Assembly: GCA_018695135.1 (NCBI GenBank)
Contig: JABHOV010000081.1
Coordinates: 1 to 40,589 of the forward strand
Direction of reading: 5' to 3'
From: Candidatus Melainabacteria bacterium
GTDB lineage: Bacteria; Cyanobacteriota; Vampirovibrionia; LMEP-6097
DNA: 40,589 nucleotides
How positions within the stretch are numbered: the first letter of the stretch is position 1; each line of letters starts with the position of its first letter. The notes below the pieces were generated by a model, which worked only from the letters and a program-made list of their open reading frames with translations, searched no databases and was not told the origin of the DNA. Below, piece by piece: positions 26,059-33,085 of this stretch. The position numbers were made by a program, and so were the translations under genes.

Positions 26059-26346
26059 ATGTCAGGACAATCACTACCAGAAACGCGTAAAATAGCACAA
26101 CAACTTAGTAACAATGCTAAATTAGCTCGTACTGGGCCTCGTGAAACAGCATTAGCATCTGTACGTGACGATAATCCTTCAACAGCACTTGTCGCCAATT
26201 TTGGAACAGGAGTTAGACCAGAAATTAAAGCAGACACTAAAAATCAATTATTCTCAAACTATAAACCCAAAGGTAAAAATCCCAGTGCAGCAAGTTTAGG
26301 CAATATCTTTGGTTTCATGAATGGTGATGAGGAGATGTTTGGATAA
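26059..26346 (+). CDS. Unknown small protein, third gene of the operon
   Basis: 95 residues. Starts three bases after the previous stop and shares its last base with the ATG of the next gene (TAATG). Polar, Asn/Thr/Ala/Lys-rich, probably disordered, ending in a short hydrophobic-acidic tail GNIFGFMNGDEEMFG. No family, no signal peptide. The tight spacing on both sides shows that it is translated as part of the operon. Confidence 0.7.
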   Translation: MSGQSLPETRKIAQQLSNNAKLARTGPRETALASVRDDNPSTALVANFGTGVRPEIKADTKNQLFSNYKPKGKNPSAASLGNIFGFMNGDEEMFG

Positions 26347-27161
26347 TGGTTGGAAGATTTTCACCAAGACCACCACCGAGTAGTGCTGCACAATACGCTC
26401 TATCATCTATAAAAACGCCGATTCTAGATGGTCATCCAGCAGGTAGAAGTTTTGGTGTAGCAGGAAGAGCACCACTAGTAAGTCTTCCACCAAGAGTAGA
26501 TTTTATCCCGCCAATCGGTGGCGCAAGACCCCTAGGTTATGCTGGAGGATTTAGTGGTAGTGGAATTGGCTCGAGTTATTCACCAAATGACAGTTATGAA
26601 CCACATGATTCTGGACCAAATTTATCAAGTTCTGAGTCAGATGAAGAGACCTTAACTGATTTGGAAAGGCTTGTTAAAGAACAGGACAAATATAATAAAG
26701 CTGCTGAGGCGAAGAAAGAAAAATTAGAAAAAGAAAAGTCAATATTGGAAAATCAATCAGAAGATTATCCCGAAGATACCTCTGAGATACAAGAAAAAGA
26801 AGACGAAATTCAAAAAATAGAAGAAGAACAAAAAGCATACAACGAGAAAGTCAACGAAACTCTTGAAAAAGCCACAGAGTCAATTAATGCCAGCAACAAA
26901 GACGGTGAAGAAGCACTCACCGTAGATCAACTCAAAGAAAAAATCCTCAATGGTGATACTGTAGACATCAAAGCAAGAGTCAATGGTCTAGCACCAGAAA
27001 GTAGAGCAGAGCTTAATGAAATGATCCAAGCAATATTACAAAAAGAAAGAGAAGAAGAAAACAGAAATCAAAGCAAAGCAGCTCAAAAAAGTCTTGCCAT
27101 GTCAGCTCCCCCTTCAAATATCGATCCAAATAGTTTAGACTTTAATACAATGTTCAGCTAA
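26346..27161 (+). CDS. Unknown Pro/Gly-rich plus coiled-coil protein, fourth gene of the operon
   Basis: 271 residues, ATG overlapping the previous stop by one base. Residues 1-95 are Pro, Gly, Ser-rich and disordered (FSPRPPPSSAAQYALSS, LGYAGGFSGSGIGSSYSP). Residues 100-190 are a strongly acidic/basic coiled coil (EEQKAYNEKVNETLEKAT). Residues 190-240 form a further helical part (LKEKILNGDTVDIKARV, EMIQAILQKEREEE). The tail DPNSLDFNTMF ends near a hydrophobic cap. No signal peptide. Like gene one, it joins a low-complexity N-terminus to a helical C-terminus. Its stop abuts the stop of the convergent DUF433 gene with no gap. Confidence 0.7.
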   Translation: MVGRFSPRPPPSSAAQYALSSIKTPILDGHPAGRSFGVAGRAPLVSLPPRVDFIPPIGGARPLGYAGGFSGSGIGSSYSPNDSYEPHDSGPNLSSSESDEETLTDLERLVKEQDKYNKAAEAKKEKLEKEKSILENQSEDYPEDTSEIQEKEDEIQKIEEEQKAYNEKVNETLEKATESINASNKDGEEALTVDQLKEKILNGDTVDIKARVNGLAPESRAELNEMIQAILQKEREEENRNQSKAAQKSLAMSAPPSNIDPNSLDFNTMFS

Positions 27162-27935
27162 CTACAAAGCCCTACCACAAGTCTGATCCCCATCTCTCTG
27201 CATAAATATTTTGTGTTGCCTGTCTGTCGTCAAGTAACCTTCAAAGATAGCCTTTTTGATTAAGCCATTATGTGAGTAAGTTACCATAAGGTTCCTGCGC
27301 ATAGTTTGATCGATTTCGATATTGTCATTAGATGAATAACAAAGCCAAGTCTTAGCATCTGCTCTTGTTTCAAAAACATAGTTATCCAAACTCATATCAA
27401 GACCTTGTTCAAAGTGATCAGCTATAGTAAAGATCCTGGTTTTGGGTTCACCAGAAATATCAATTAATAAATCATAGGCACGTTCTTTGGGGGCAGGTTG
27501 TTTGTCTATTTGAATTGGTTGTTTAGTTTTCTTGGCTTTTTTGGCTTTGACTTCTGCGATCTTTTCTTTGGTGAGATCTTCTTGGATTGCTGCTTGCATT
27601 GCAAGAGCTTCAGTGAATTTGTCTTCTTCTTTTACTACAAGCTCTTGTTCTTTGTTTTCAAGTTCTTGTTTGCCAGTATCAAAGGCAGATCCGATATTGA
27701 GCTTAATGCCATCACTCTTGCAAAATGCGTAGGCAAGTGCTGCTTGGACATCTTCAATTTGCAGCCCTCTATTGCTTCTTAGTATATCTGTTTGAGACAT
27801 GCCCTCCGCAAAACTCAACAGCAGATCAGCAACCGTAACCCTGGTTCCTTTAATACGTGCTTTGCCAGAACATACATTCTGATCAATAACAATTCTGTCT
27901 TCTGCTATTTTTTTTAAGTCCATAGACGTGCGCAA
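27162..27935 (-). CDS. DUF433 protein with long C-terminal extension
   Basis: 257 residues from TTG 27935, chosen because AGGAGG lies nine bases upstream; ATG 27923 is 12 bases in. N-terminal DUF433 domain (about 10-72) with DQNVCSGKARIKGTRVTVAD and ILRSNRGLQIEDVQAALAYA, the fold seen in VapB-type antitoxins. Standard DUF433 proteins have about 75-110 residues; this one adds a Lys/Glu-rich linker (about 75-150) and a C-terminal domain of about 100 residues (RAYDLLIDISGEPKTRIF, FEGYLTTDRQHKIFMQRDG) that I do not recognise. No toxin gene of the usual PIN type is adjacent. Promoter side faces the inverted-repeat cluster at 27978-28166. Confidence 0.8.
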   Translation of the reverse strand: MRTSMDLKKIAEDRIVIDQNVCSGKARIKGTRVTVADLLLSFAEGMSQTDILRSNRGLQIEDVQAALAYAFCKSDGIKLNIGSAFDTGKQELENKEQELVVKEEDKFTEALAMQAAIQEDLTKEKIAEVKAKKAKKTKQPIQIDKQPAPKERAYDLLIDISGEPKTRIFTIADHFEQGLDMSLDNYVFETRADAKTWLCYSSNDNIEIDQTMRRNLMVTYSHNGLIKKAIFEGYLTTDRQHKIFMQRDGDQTCGRAL

Positions 27936-27939
27936 AACT

Positions 27940-27957
27940 GGTAGCCTCCTAGCTACC
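27940..27957 (-). promoter_or_regulatory. Hairpin holding the ribosome site of the DUF433 gene
   Basis: GGTAGC and GCTACC (27940-27945 and 27952-27957) form a six-base stem. On the minus strand the loop is TAGGAG, the core of the AGGAGG ribosome site. When folded, the site is held in the loop and stem foot, which could limit or time translation. Confidence 0.45.
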
Positions 27958-27977
27958 TCTTATTATATTCTGCCCAA

Positions 27978-28016
27978 GATTAAAAATGGCGATCCCGGGT
28001 ATCTCCATTTTTAATC
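27978..28016. repeat. 12-bp perfect inverted repeat around CCCGGGTATC
   Basis: GATTAAAAATGG (27978-27989) and CCATTTTTAATC (28005-28016) with 15 bases between that hold cccgggtatc. Each side ends in an A- or T-run, so it could stop transcription in both directions, but its core matches the repeats just downstream. Confidence 0.75.
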
Positions 28017-28036
28017 CCCCGGCAACAATTATCTTC

Positions 28037-28175
28037 CCAAGCCCCAGCCCGGCTATCACAAAAAGCACAGCCCGGGTATCACAAATAAATTCAAAAACAG
28101 TATATTTTTAGCCAAAATATTGTTGAGTTCTTTTAAAAGTATACAAAATTTGTGATACCCGGGCTGGGGTTTGGC
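28037..28175. repeat. Inverted repeat cluster, CAGCCCGGGTATCACAAAT
   Basis: Arm B (28068-28086) and arm C (28148-28166) are 19-base perfect inverted copies of CAGCCCGGGTATCACAAAT, 61 bases apart with an AT-rich spacer. Arm A (28037-28062) is a nearly exact third copy in the orientation of B, matching extended C in about 24 of 26 bases. All sit in a region with no gene between DUF433 and ndhG. It resembles a small palindromic mobile element or a protein-binding array. Confidence 0.8.
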
Positions 28176-28373
28176 AAGAATTTGCGTTATTGCGAAATTA
28201 GACTAGATTTGTTATGAAAGGTTCAAGAGCAAGGCATGCAAGCCCCGAAGGGGTTTATTCGAAGTTTATTCTGACTAGAGAGAACACCCTGAAGCTTGCT
28301 TCAAGGGTTGAACGGCAGAAAGAACGACGCACAGCGCCATTAGTCATAAATGAGAACTTGCATAACATAGCTA
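28176..28373. other. Intergenic region with two hairpins before ndhG
   Basis: No convincing gene. Holds CCCC-GAA-GGGG (28242-28252) and CCCT-GAAGC-tt-GCTTC-AAGGG (28288-28308). A 62-codon open frame crosses both hairpins and has no ribosome site or family. Probably leader or repeat DNA. Confidence 0.6.
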
Positions 28374-28403
28374 TTGGACCTTTCCTGATAAATCTACTAT
28401 AAT
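28374..28403 (+). promoter_or_regulatory. Promoter of the ndhG-ndhE operon
   Basis: TTGGAC (28374-28379), 18-base spacer, consensus TATAAT (28398-28403), ten bases to the ATG at 28414. Very short or no leader; no Shine-Dalgarno site. Confidence 0.65.
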
Positions 28404-28413
28404 TTGTTTGCTT

Positions 28414-28995
28414 ATGGATTTACTTGCTCAGTTTTCGCACATACCCTTCTATATATTAGCTGCAGCTGCAGTTATATGCTCACTCGGGATGCTTTTTTTA
28501 AATAATCTAGTAAGGGCTGGCTTCTTACTAATTGGAGCCTTCTGCGCGATTGCAGGAATATACTTCCTCTTAAACGCCAACTTCGTTGCAGTCTCGCAAA
28601 TACTAATTTATGCAGTCGGAATAGTCCTGGTCATTATCTTTGCAGTAATGCTCTGTAATCTGAAACAAAAACCAAGTGATGTTGATGATACAGAAGACAA
28701 AGTCGAACTGAACACAAGAAACATATTGGCACTAATAGTTTCAACAGGATTATTTACATTAATGGTCAAAGTCATCACTTCACAAGACTGGGATGCAATA
28801 TCAGAACTAACAGGAGCAAAAGCCAACCTTGCATATTTAGACCAAGTCACTGGGCTTTATACAGCAAGAATAGGTCAACTAATGCTTAGTAACTATATAG
28901 TGGCTTTTGAATTGATCTCAGTATTATTACTGATCGTACTCGTTGGAGCGATCATACTTTCAAAAAAAGAATTAGACACAAAGGAAGCCGCATAG
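28414..28995 (+). CDS. ndhG: NADH dehydrogenase (complex I) subunit J / NdhG
   Basis: 193 residues, ATG chosen over a TTG six bases upstream. Five membrane helices: FYILAAAAVICSLGMLFLN, AGFLLIGAFCAIAGIYFLL, QILIYAVGIVLVIIFAVML (helix 3, with the family's pi-bulge region), LALIVSTGLFTLMVKVI and FELISVLLLIVLVGAIIL. The family is the NuoJ/NdhG subunit of the proton-pumping arm. ndhE follows after 21 bases with a good ribosome site. In cyanobacteria these two lie behind ndhA and ndhI, which are not here; instead the inverted-repeat cluster is upstream. Confidence 0.92.
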   Translation: MDLLAQFSHIPFYILAAAAVICSLGMLFLNNLVRAGFLLIGAFCAIAGIYFLLNANFVAVSQILIYAVGIVLVIIFAVMLCNLKQKPSDVDDTEDKVELNTRNILALIVSTGLFTLMVKVITSQDWDAISELTGAKANLAYLDQVTGLYTARIGQLMLSNYIVAFELISVLLLIVLVGAIILSKKELDTKEAA

Positions 28996-29016
28996 GCAGA
29001 TCAAAAGGATATAACA

Positions 29017-29328
29017 ATGGAAATCGGACTAAATCACTACTTAATACTCTCAGCACTTTTGTTCTCAATTGGTATCTATGGCTTGATCACAAGGAACAAC
29101 GCCTTCCGCGTACTCATGAGCATCGAAGTAATTCTAAACGCAATCAATATCAACTTTGTAGCTTTTGCACACTATATCGATCCAATCATGGTCAAGGGAC
29201 AAGTCTTCAGCTTGTTTGTCATGGCAATTGCAGCTGCAGAAGCAGCCATCGGTCTTGCCCTACTGTTATTAATATACAGAAACAGGGTAAACATCAGAAT
29301 GGATAGCTTTGCTACCATGAAATGGTAA
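29017..29328 (+). CDS. ndhE: NADH dehydrogenase (complex I) subunit K / NdhE
   Basis: 103 residues; ATG behind AAAGGAT (29004-29010). Three helices: [35 protein letters not shown] with the conserved helix-2 Glu of the proton path, and [19 protein letters not shown] with the second conserved Glu. Length 103 is standard. It is translated directly after ndhG. The aminotransferase gene follows with a tail overlap or a 2-base gap, so the enzyme may share this transcript. Confidence 0.95.
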   Translation: MEIGLNHYLILSALLFSIGIYGLITRNNAFRVLMSIEVILNAININFVAFAHYIDPIMVKGQVFSLFVMAIAAAEAAIGLALLLLIYRNRVNIRMDSFATMKW

Positions 29329-29330
29329 TT

Positions 29331-30629
29331 ATGTCTGAGACACTAAAAAGAGATGCTGAATATCTGTCCCCAGCTTTGGGACGTGCCTTTGATCTTGTAG
29401 CCGTAAAAGGCGAGGGATCATTTTTGTATGGTGAGGATGGCAAAAAATACCTTGACCTAACAAGTGGTATTGCCGTAAACCAGCTAGGGCACTGTCATCC
29501 AGAAGTGGTTGAGGCAATCGCAAAACAAGCAGCTTCATGCATTCACACGAGTTGTGTAGTTCATTATCCAGCCAATATTGACCTTGCCGAAAAAATAGCA
29601 AGCATCACTCCAGGTGATCTCAACAATACTTTCTTCTGTAACAGCGGAGCAGAGGCTGTTGATGGCTCAATCAAGTTTGCCAAAAAACTTAAACCAGGAC
29701 GAACTAACTTCATCGCATTCAAGGGTGCGTTTCACGGACGTTCTCTTGGTGCAACTGCATTTACAAGCTCGAAGTCAGCTTACCGCAAGTTTTATGATCC
29801 ACTAATTCCAGGAATTCACCATCTCAGTTTCCCTAATATTTATGAAGCTAAAACTCAAGAAGCCAGAGACAAATTAGTAGAACATCATGAAAAGATCTTC
29901 TTGAGCTATTTTGATACAGTAGTTCACCCTGAATCTGTTGCAGCAATTATAATTGAGCCAATGCAAGGAGAAGGTGGATATATTCCAGCTCCTGGTTTAG
30001 ATGGCAGTAAGAACTATCTTCAATTCCTGAGAGATTTTTGTGACAAACATGAAATACTTTTGATTTTTGATGAAGTACAATCTGGGATTGCTAGAACTGG
30101 TAAATGGTTTGCCTCAAATCATTATGGAGTAGTTCCTGATGTTCAATTAATGGCAAAAGGTCTCTCTGGCGGGCTTCCACTAGGAGCATTCTCCAGTCGT
30201 AAAGAACTAATGTATGAAATGCCACCTGGCTCACATGGTACTACTTTCGGTGGTAACCCTATTTCCTGTAGAGCAGCTTTGAAATTACTAGAGATTATAG
30301 AACGCGATAATGTGATGGACAATGTTAACGCAAGATCAGAGCAAGTATTTAAGTTCTTTGAATCGAAGTTCCCTGGTTCTGACAGCCGCAAACCACGTGA
30401 AGACCTTAATGACAAAATCAAAGTTAGAGGTTTAGGTTTGATGATTGCATTAGTTTTCCCTGATGCCGAAACAGTTACTAAAGTCAAAAACTATGCCTAT
30501 GACAAAGGCGTACTCTTACTTGGTTGCGGTACATATGGCAATATCATTCGCCTGGCACCAGACCTTACAATCACAGCAGAGAACCTGCAACAAGGTCTTG
30601 ATATAATTGCTGAAGCGATTGCAAAATAA
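29331..30629 (+). CDS. Class III aminotransferase, 4-aminobutyrate (or lysine/acetylornithine) type
   Basis: 432 residues from ATG 29331 (ATG 29322 overlaps ndhE). PLP enzyme: FFCNSGAEAVDGSIKFAKKL (phosphate loop), FKGAFHGRSLGATAFTS, FDEVQSGIARTGKWFA (Asp for the pyridine N, near 248) and AKGLSGGLPLGAF (Schiff-base Lys near 276). It has the long form and the RTG and GGLPLG motifs of GABA transaminases. The product of GABA transfer, succinic semialdehyde, is what the next gene (an aldehyde dehydrogenase) could oxidise, so the pair looks like a GABA shunt. A lysine 6-aminotransferase with an alpha-aminoadipate semialdehyde dehydrogenase is the other reading. Confidence 0.85.
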   Translation: MSETLKRDAEYLSPALGRAFDLVAVKGEGSFLYGEDGKKYLDLTSGIAVNQLGHCHPEVVEAIAKQAASCIHTSCVVHYPANIDLAEKIASITPGDLNNTFFCNSGAEAVDGSIKFAKKLKPGRTNFIAFKGAFHGRSLGATAFTSSKSAYRKFYDPLIPGIHHLSFPNIYEAKTQEARDKLVEHHEKIFLSYFDTVVHPESVAAIIIEPMQGEGGYIPAPGLDGSKNYLQFLRDFCDKHEILLIFDEVQSGIARTGKWFASNHYGVVPDVQLMAKGLSGGLPLGAFSSRKELMYEMPPGSHGTTFGGNPISCRAALKLLEIIERDNVMDNVNARSEQVFKFFESKFPGSDSRKPREDLNDKIKVRGLGLMIALVFPDAETVTKVKNYAYDKGVLLLGCGTYGNIIRLAPDLTITAENLQQGLDIIAEAIAK

Positions 30630-30632
30630 ATT

Positions 30633-32081
30633 ATGCCTAAAATAATCAACTATAATCCAGCAAATATCAAAGAGATAGTTTCAGAACACGAGGTTTCAAC
30701 TAGTCAAGAGCTTGATGCGATGCTGGAAAAGTCAACTAAGGCATTTAAAATTTGGTCAGTGATGCCAGCTCCCAAACGCGCTCAGTACCTAATGAAGGCA
30801 AATGCAATCTTTACCGAACGTAAGGAAGAACTATCCTTGGCTCTACATAAAGAAAACGGCAAACCACTTGAAGAAGCTCGTGGTGAAATTCAAGAGATCA
30901 TAGATGTCTTTGATTTTTTCAATGGAGAAGGTAGAGCGATCTATGGCATGACCGGACAATCTGAGATGCCTGACAAAGCGATAATGACAATTCGCCAGCC
31001 TATTGGGCCGGCTGTTTTCATCACTGCCTGGAATTTTCCAGCAGCTGTACCATCATGGAAAGCAGCTCCAGCATTGATTGCCGGCAATACTTTTATACTC
31101 AAGCCTTCGGAGCTTGCTCCTCTATCAGGCAAACTATTTGTTGACGTTCTTAATGAAGCAGGGCTGCCTGATGGCGTAGCTCAAGTTGCCATGGGTGCTG
31201 GTGAAGTTGGTGAATACCTAGCCAAATCAGATCACACCAAGATAGTTAGTATCACTGGTTCTGTAGCTGTGGGAAGACACGTCGCAGGAATTGCAGCAGC
31301 TGGCTTCAAAAAATGCGCACTTGAACTTGGTGGCAAAAACAGTACTATCGTACTTGCTGACGCTAATCAAGAACTTGTGGCAGATGGCATACTCTGGGGC
31401 GCTTATGGCACTGGCGGACAACGTTGCACTAGCACCAGTAGATTGATTATTGACAAAGCGATCTCAGGGCCTATATTAGAGAAACTAAAAACTCAAGCAG
31501 CAAAGTTCTACGACAAAGACAAAAAGCAATCAGCGATCAACTACGCGCCAATTATTAGTCTCAAACAATTAAACAAAATACATGGCATGGTTCAAGCAGC
31601 ACTAGCTGAAGGAGCCGAATTGGTTTGTGGTGGAGAGATTCTTGACGATGGTTCTCATCAAGGCTATTTCTACGCACCAACGATCCTCAAAACCAAACAT
31701 GGCATGAAGATCACCAAAGAAGAAGTTTTTGGTCCGGTACTTGCTGTAATGGAAATTGATTCAACTAATAAAACTCAAGAAGAAGTACTTGAAGAAGCTT
31801 TGGCAATATCAAATGATGTTGATTACGGTCTCTCAAATTCAATCTACACCAAAGATGTAAATCTCGGCATGAAAGCCGTTCATAGATTCGAGTCTGGCTT
31901 AGTCTATCTCAATGCACCAACTATTGGAGCAGAGTGCGGCGGCGCTAGTTTATTTGGTGGCTGGAAAAATACCGGCAACGGTTCTAGAGAATCAGGAGTG
32001 GCTGCTTTTGAGACTTATACACAGTATAAGACTATTGCAATTGACTACTCAGACTCCTTACAACGTGCACAAATAGACTAA
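30633..32081 (+). CDS. Aldehyde dehydrogenase, probably succinate-semialdehyde or aminoadipate-semialdehyde
   Basis: 482 residues, three bases after the aminotransferase. ALDH superfamily: ITAWNFPAAVPSWKAAPAL with NAD-binding Asn (about 132), ILKPSELAPL, SITGSVAVGRHVA, LELGGKNS with the catalytic Glu (about 230) and GGQRCTSTSR with catalytic Cys (about 265). It oxidises an aldehyde to an acid with NAD(P). The GQRCTST form and the neighbour enzyme fit SSADH or the ALDH7-type lysine route. The TAA stop at 32079-32081 is followed in frame by 59 more sense codons with no stop; see findings. Confidence 0.9.
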   Translation: MPKIINYNPANIKEIVSEHEVSTSQELDAMLEKSTKAFKIWSVMPAPKRAQYLMKANAIFTERKEELSLALHKENGKPLEEARGEIQEIIDVFDFFNGEGRAIYGMTGQSEMPDKAIMTIRQPIGPAVFITAWNFPAAVPSWKAAPALIAGNTFILKPSELAPLSGKLFVDVLNEAGLPDGVAQVAMGAGEVGEYLAKSDHTKIVSITGSVAVGRHVAGIAAAGFKKCALELGGKNSTIVLADANQELVADGILWGAYGTGGQRCTSTSRLIIDKAISGPILEKLKTQAAKFYDKDKKQSAINYAPIISLKQLNKIHGMVQAALAEGAELVCGGEILDDGSHQGYFYAPTILKTKHGMKITKEEVFGPVLAVMEIDSTNKTQEEVLEEALAISNDVDYGLSNSIYTKDVNLGMKAVHRFESGLVYLNAPTIGAECGGASLFGGWKNTGNGSRESGVAAFETYTQYKTIAIDYSDSLQRAQID

Positions 32082-32258
32082 GAACCTTCTCCCAAATCAC
32101 CTACTACTGCGTATGTATTTCCGTTGTATTACGGGGGACCCAGTTCCACTTGTATAAACTATGCGTATTCAGCAACCCTGAACAATGGCGGCTCAGCCAA
32201 ACAGCCTTGTAAGAACTTCGCAAGCCTTGCATCTGGAAGCTTTTCGAATAGGCTCTAT
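32082..32258 (+). pseudogene. 59-codon open frame directly behind the aldehyde dehydrogenase stop
   Basis: Same frame as the dehydrogenase, from the codon after its TAA to TAA at 32259-32261. The peptide is polar with Tyr, Gly, Ser, Asn, and two Cys (SSTCINYAYS, KQPCKNFASL), unlike an ALDH end. It has no ATG; the only start-like codon is a TTG. It could be the tail of a lost secreted or pilin-like gene fused by decay, or chance. The dehydrogenase is complete without it. Confidence 0.2.
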
Positions 32259-32265
32259 TAAACCT

Positions 32266-33012
32266 CTACGTAACAACATTAAATAACGAAGTATTGTGTT
32301 TTTTAAATTCAGACACGTGGTCTTTAGTAATCCCTAGACTCTCAGCTATTGTACGCATCGCTTCACCAGTCTCCTTCAAATCTCTTGCTAAATTAAAAAC
32401 TTCAAAAACTGACCCTTGTTGAATCGGTTTAATTTCCCGCATATATAGATCTTTATAAGTAACTGAATTAACATCATCCAATTCATTCAGTTCTCTGCCA
32501 TTAAGTCCTTCAGGCAAATCAACATCCAAACGCAATGCAACTGCTTGCTTGCGTGCCTTAAAATCATCAAGCACAGAAGATAGTGCACTATTGCCTGGAT
32601 AACGTCCTGCATATGATTTAAGTTGATCCTCTGTCATCGTACTCATCTCAGACTTGAGTGAGTCTGCTACTTTGTTAGCTATTAAATCTAAATACTCTGG
32701 AGTCAATTCTGGCTGACCACTAGCATTGAGTGGCGGATTGTTTCTATAAATACTTTCAAGAACAGCTGTTGAGCTTGTAGACATTTCAAGCATCGCTATC
32801 AGGTTCTCGCGTTTCATGTTCTTGTCAAAAGTCTCAAGTTCCTTAATGGCACTGCCGCGCTCACCTGGTCCAAAATAGACACTGTGTCCGCTAAACTTGC
32901 TTGAAATGCTACCACCAGCACTATCATTGATTTTATAACTGTGATTATCCTTGACTGCTCTACTGAGTGTCAAACTTGGATCAATTTGTAGATTAGAATT
33001 ATCTCTGCCCAT
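32266..33012 (-). CDS. Unknown protein
   Basis: 248 residues from ATG 33012, with AAGGGA just upstream. A much longer frame upstream is only the reverse of argH and is not real. No family recognised. It is polar at the N-terminus (NLQIDPSLTLSRAVKD) and helical from about 65 onwards, rich in Leu, Glu, Lys and Ser (KELETFDKNMKRENLIAML, TPEYLDLIANKVADSLK). No signal peptide or membrane segment. It is divergent from argH with a 73-base gap. Confidence 0.7.
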   Translation of the reverse strand: MGRDNSNLQIDPSLTLSRAVKDNHSYKINDSAGGSISSKFSGHSVYFGPGERGSAIKELETFDKNMKRENLIAMLEMSTSSTAVLESIYRNNPPLNASGQPELTPEYLDLIANKVADSLKSEMSTMTEDQLKSYAGRYPGNSALSSVLDDFKARKQAVALRLDVDLPEGLNGRELNELDDVNSVTYKDLYMREIKPIQQGSVFEVFNLARDLKETGEAMRTIAESLGITKDHVSEFKKHNTSLFNVVT

Positions 33013-33072
33013 AATGTCCCTTGTCCCTAGCAATACAAGGCAGCACGGCATGGCTATTTGATAGCAACATGA

Positions 33073-33078
33073 TAGAAT
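33073..33078 (+). promoter_or_regulatory. -10 box of argH
   Basis: TAGAAT seven bases before ATG 33086, with no Shine-Dalgarno site. The -35 is weak. Same leaderless layout as several other genes here. Confidence 0.4.
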
Positions 33079-33085
33079 TGGCAAA

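Noticed and set aside
28214-28402. 62-codon open frame on the plus strand before ndhG
   Set aside because: It crosses two strong hairpins, has no ribosome site, resembles no family, and its composition follows the hairpins.
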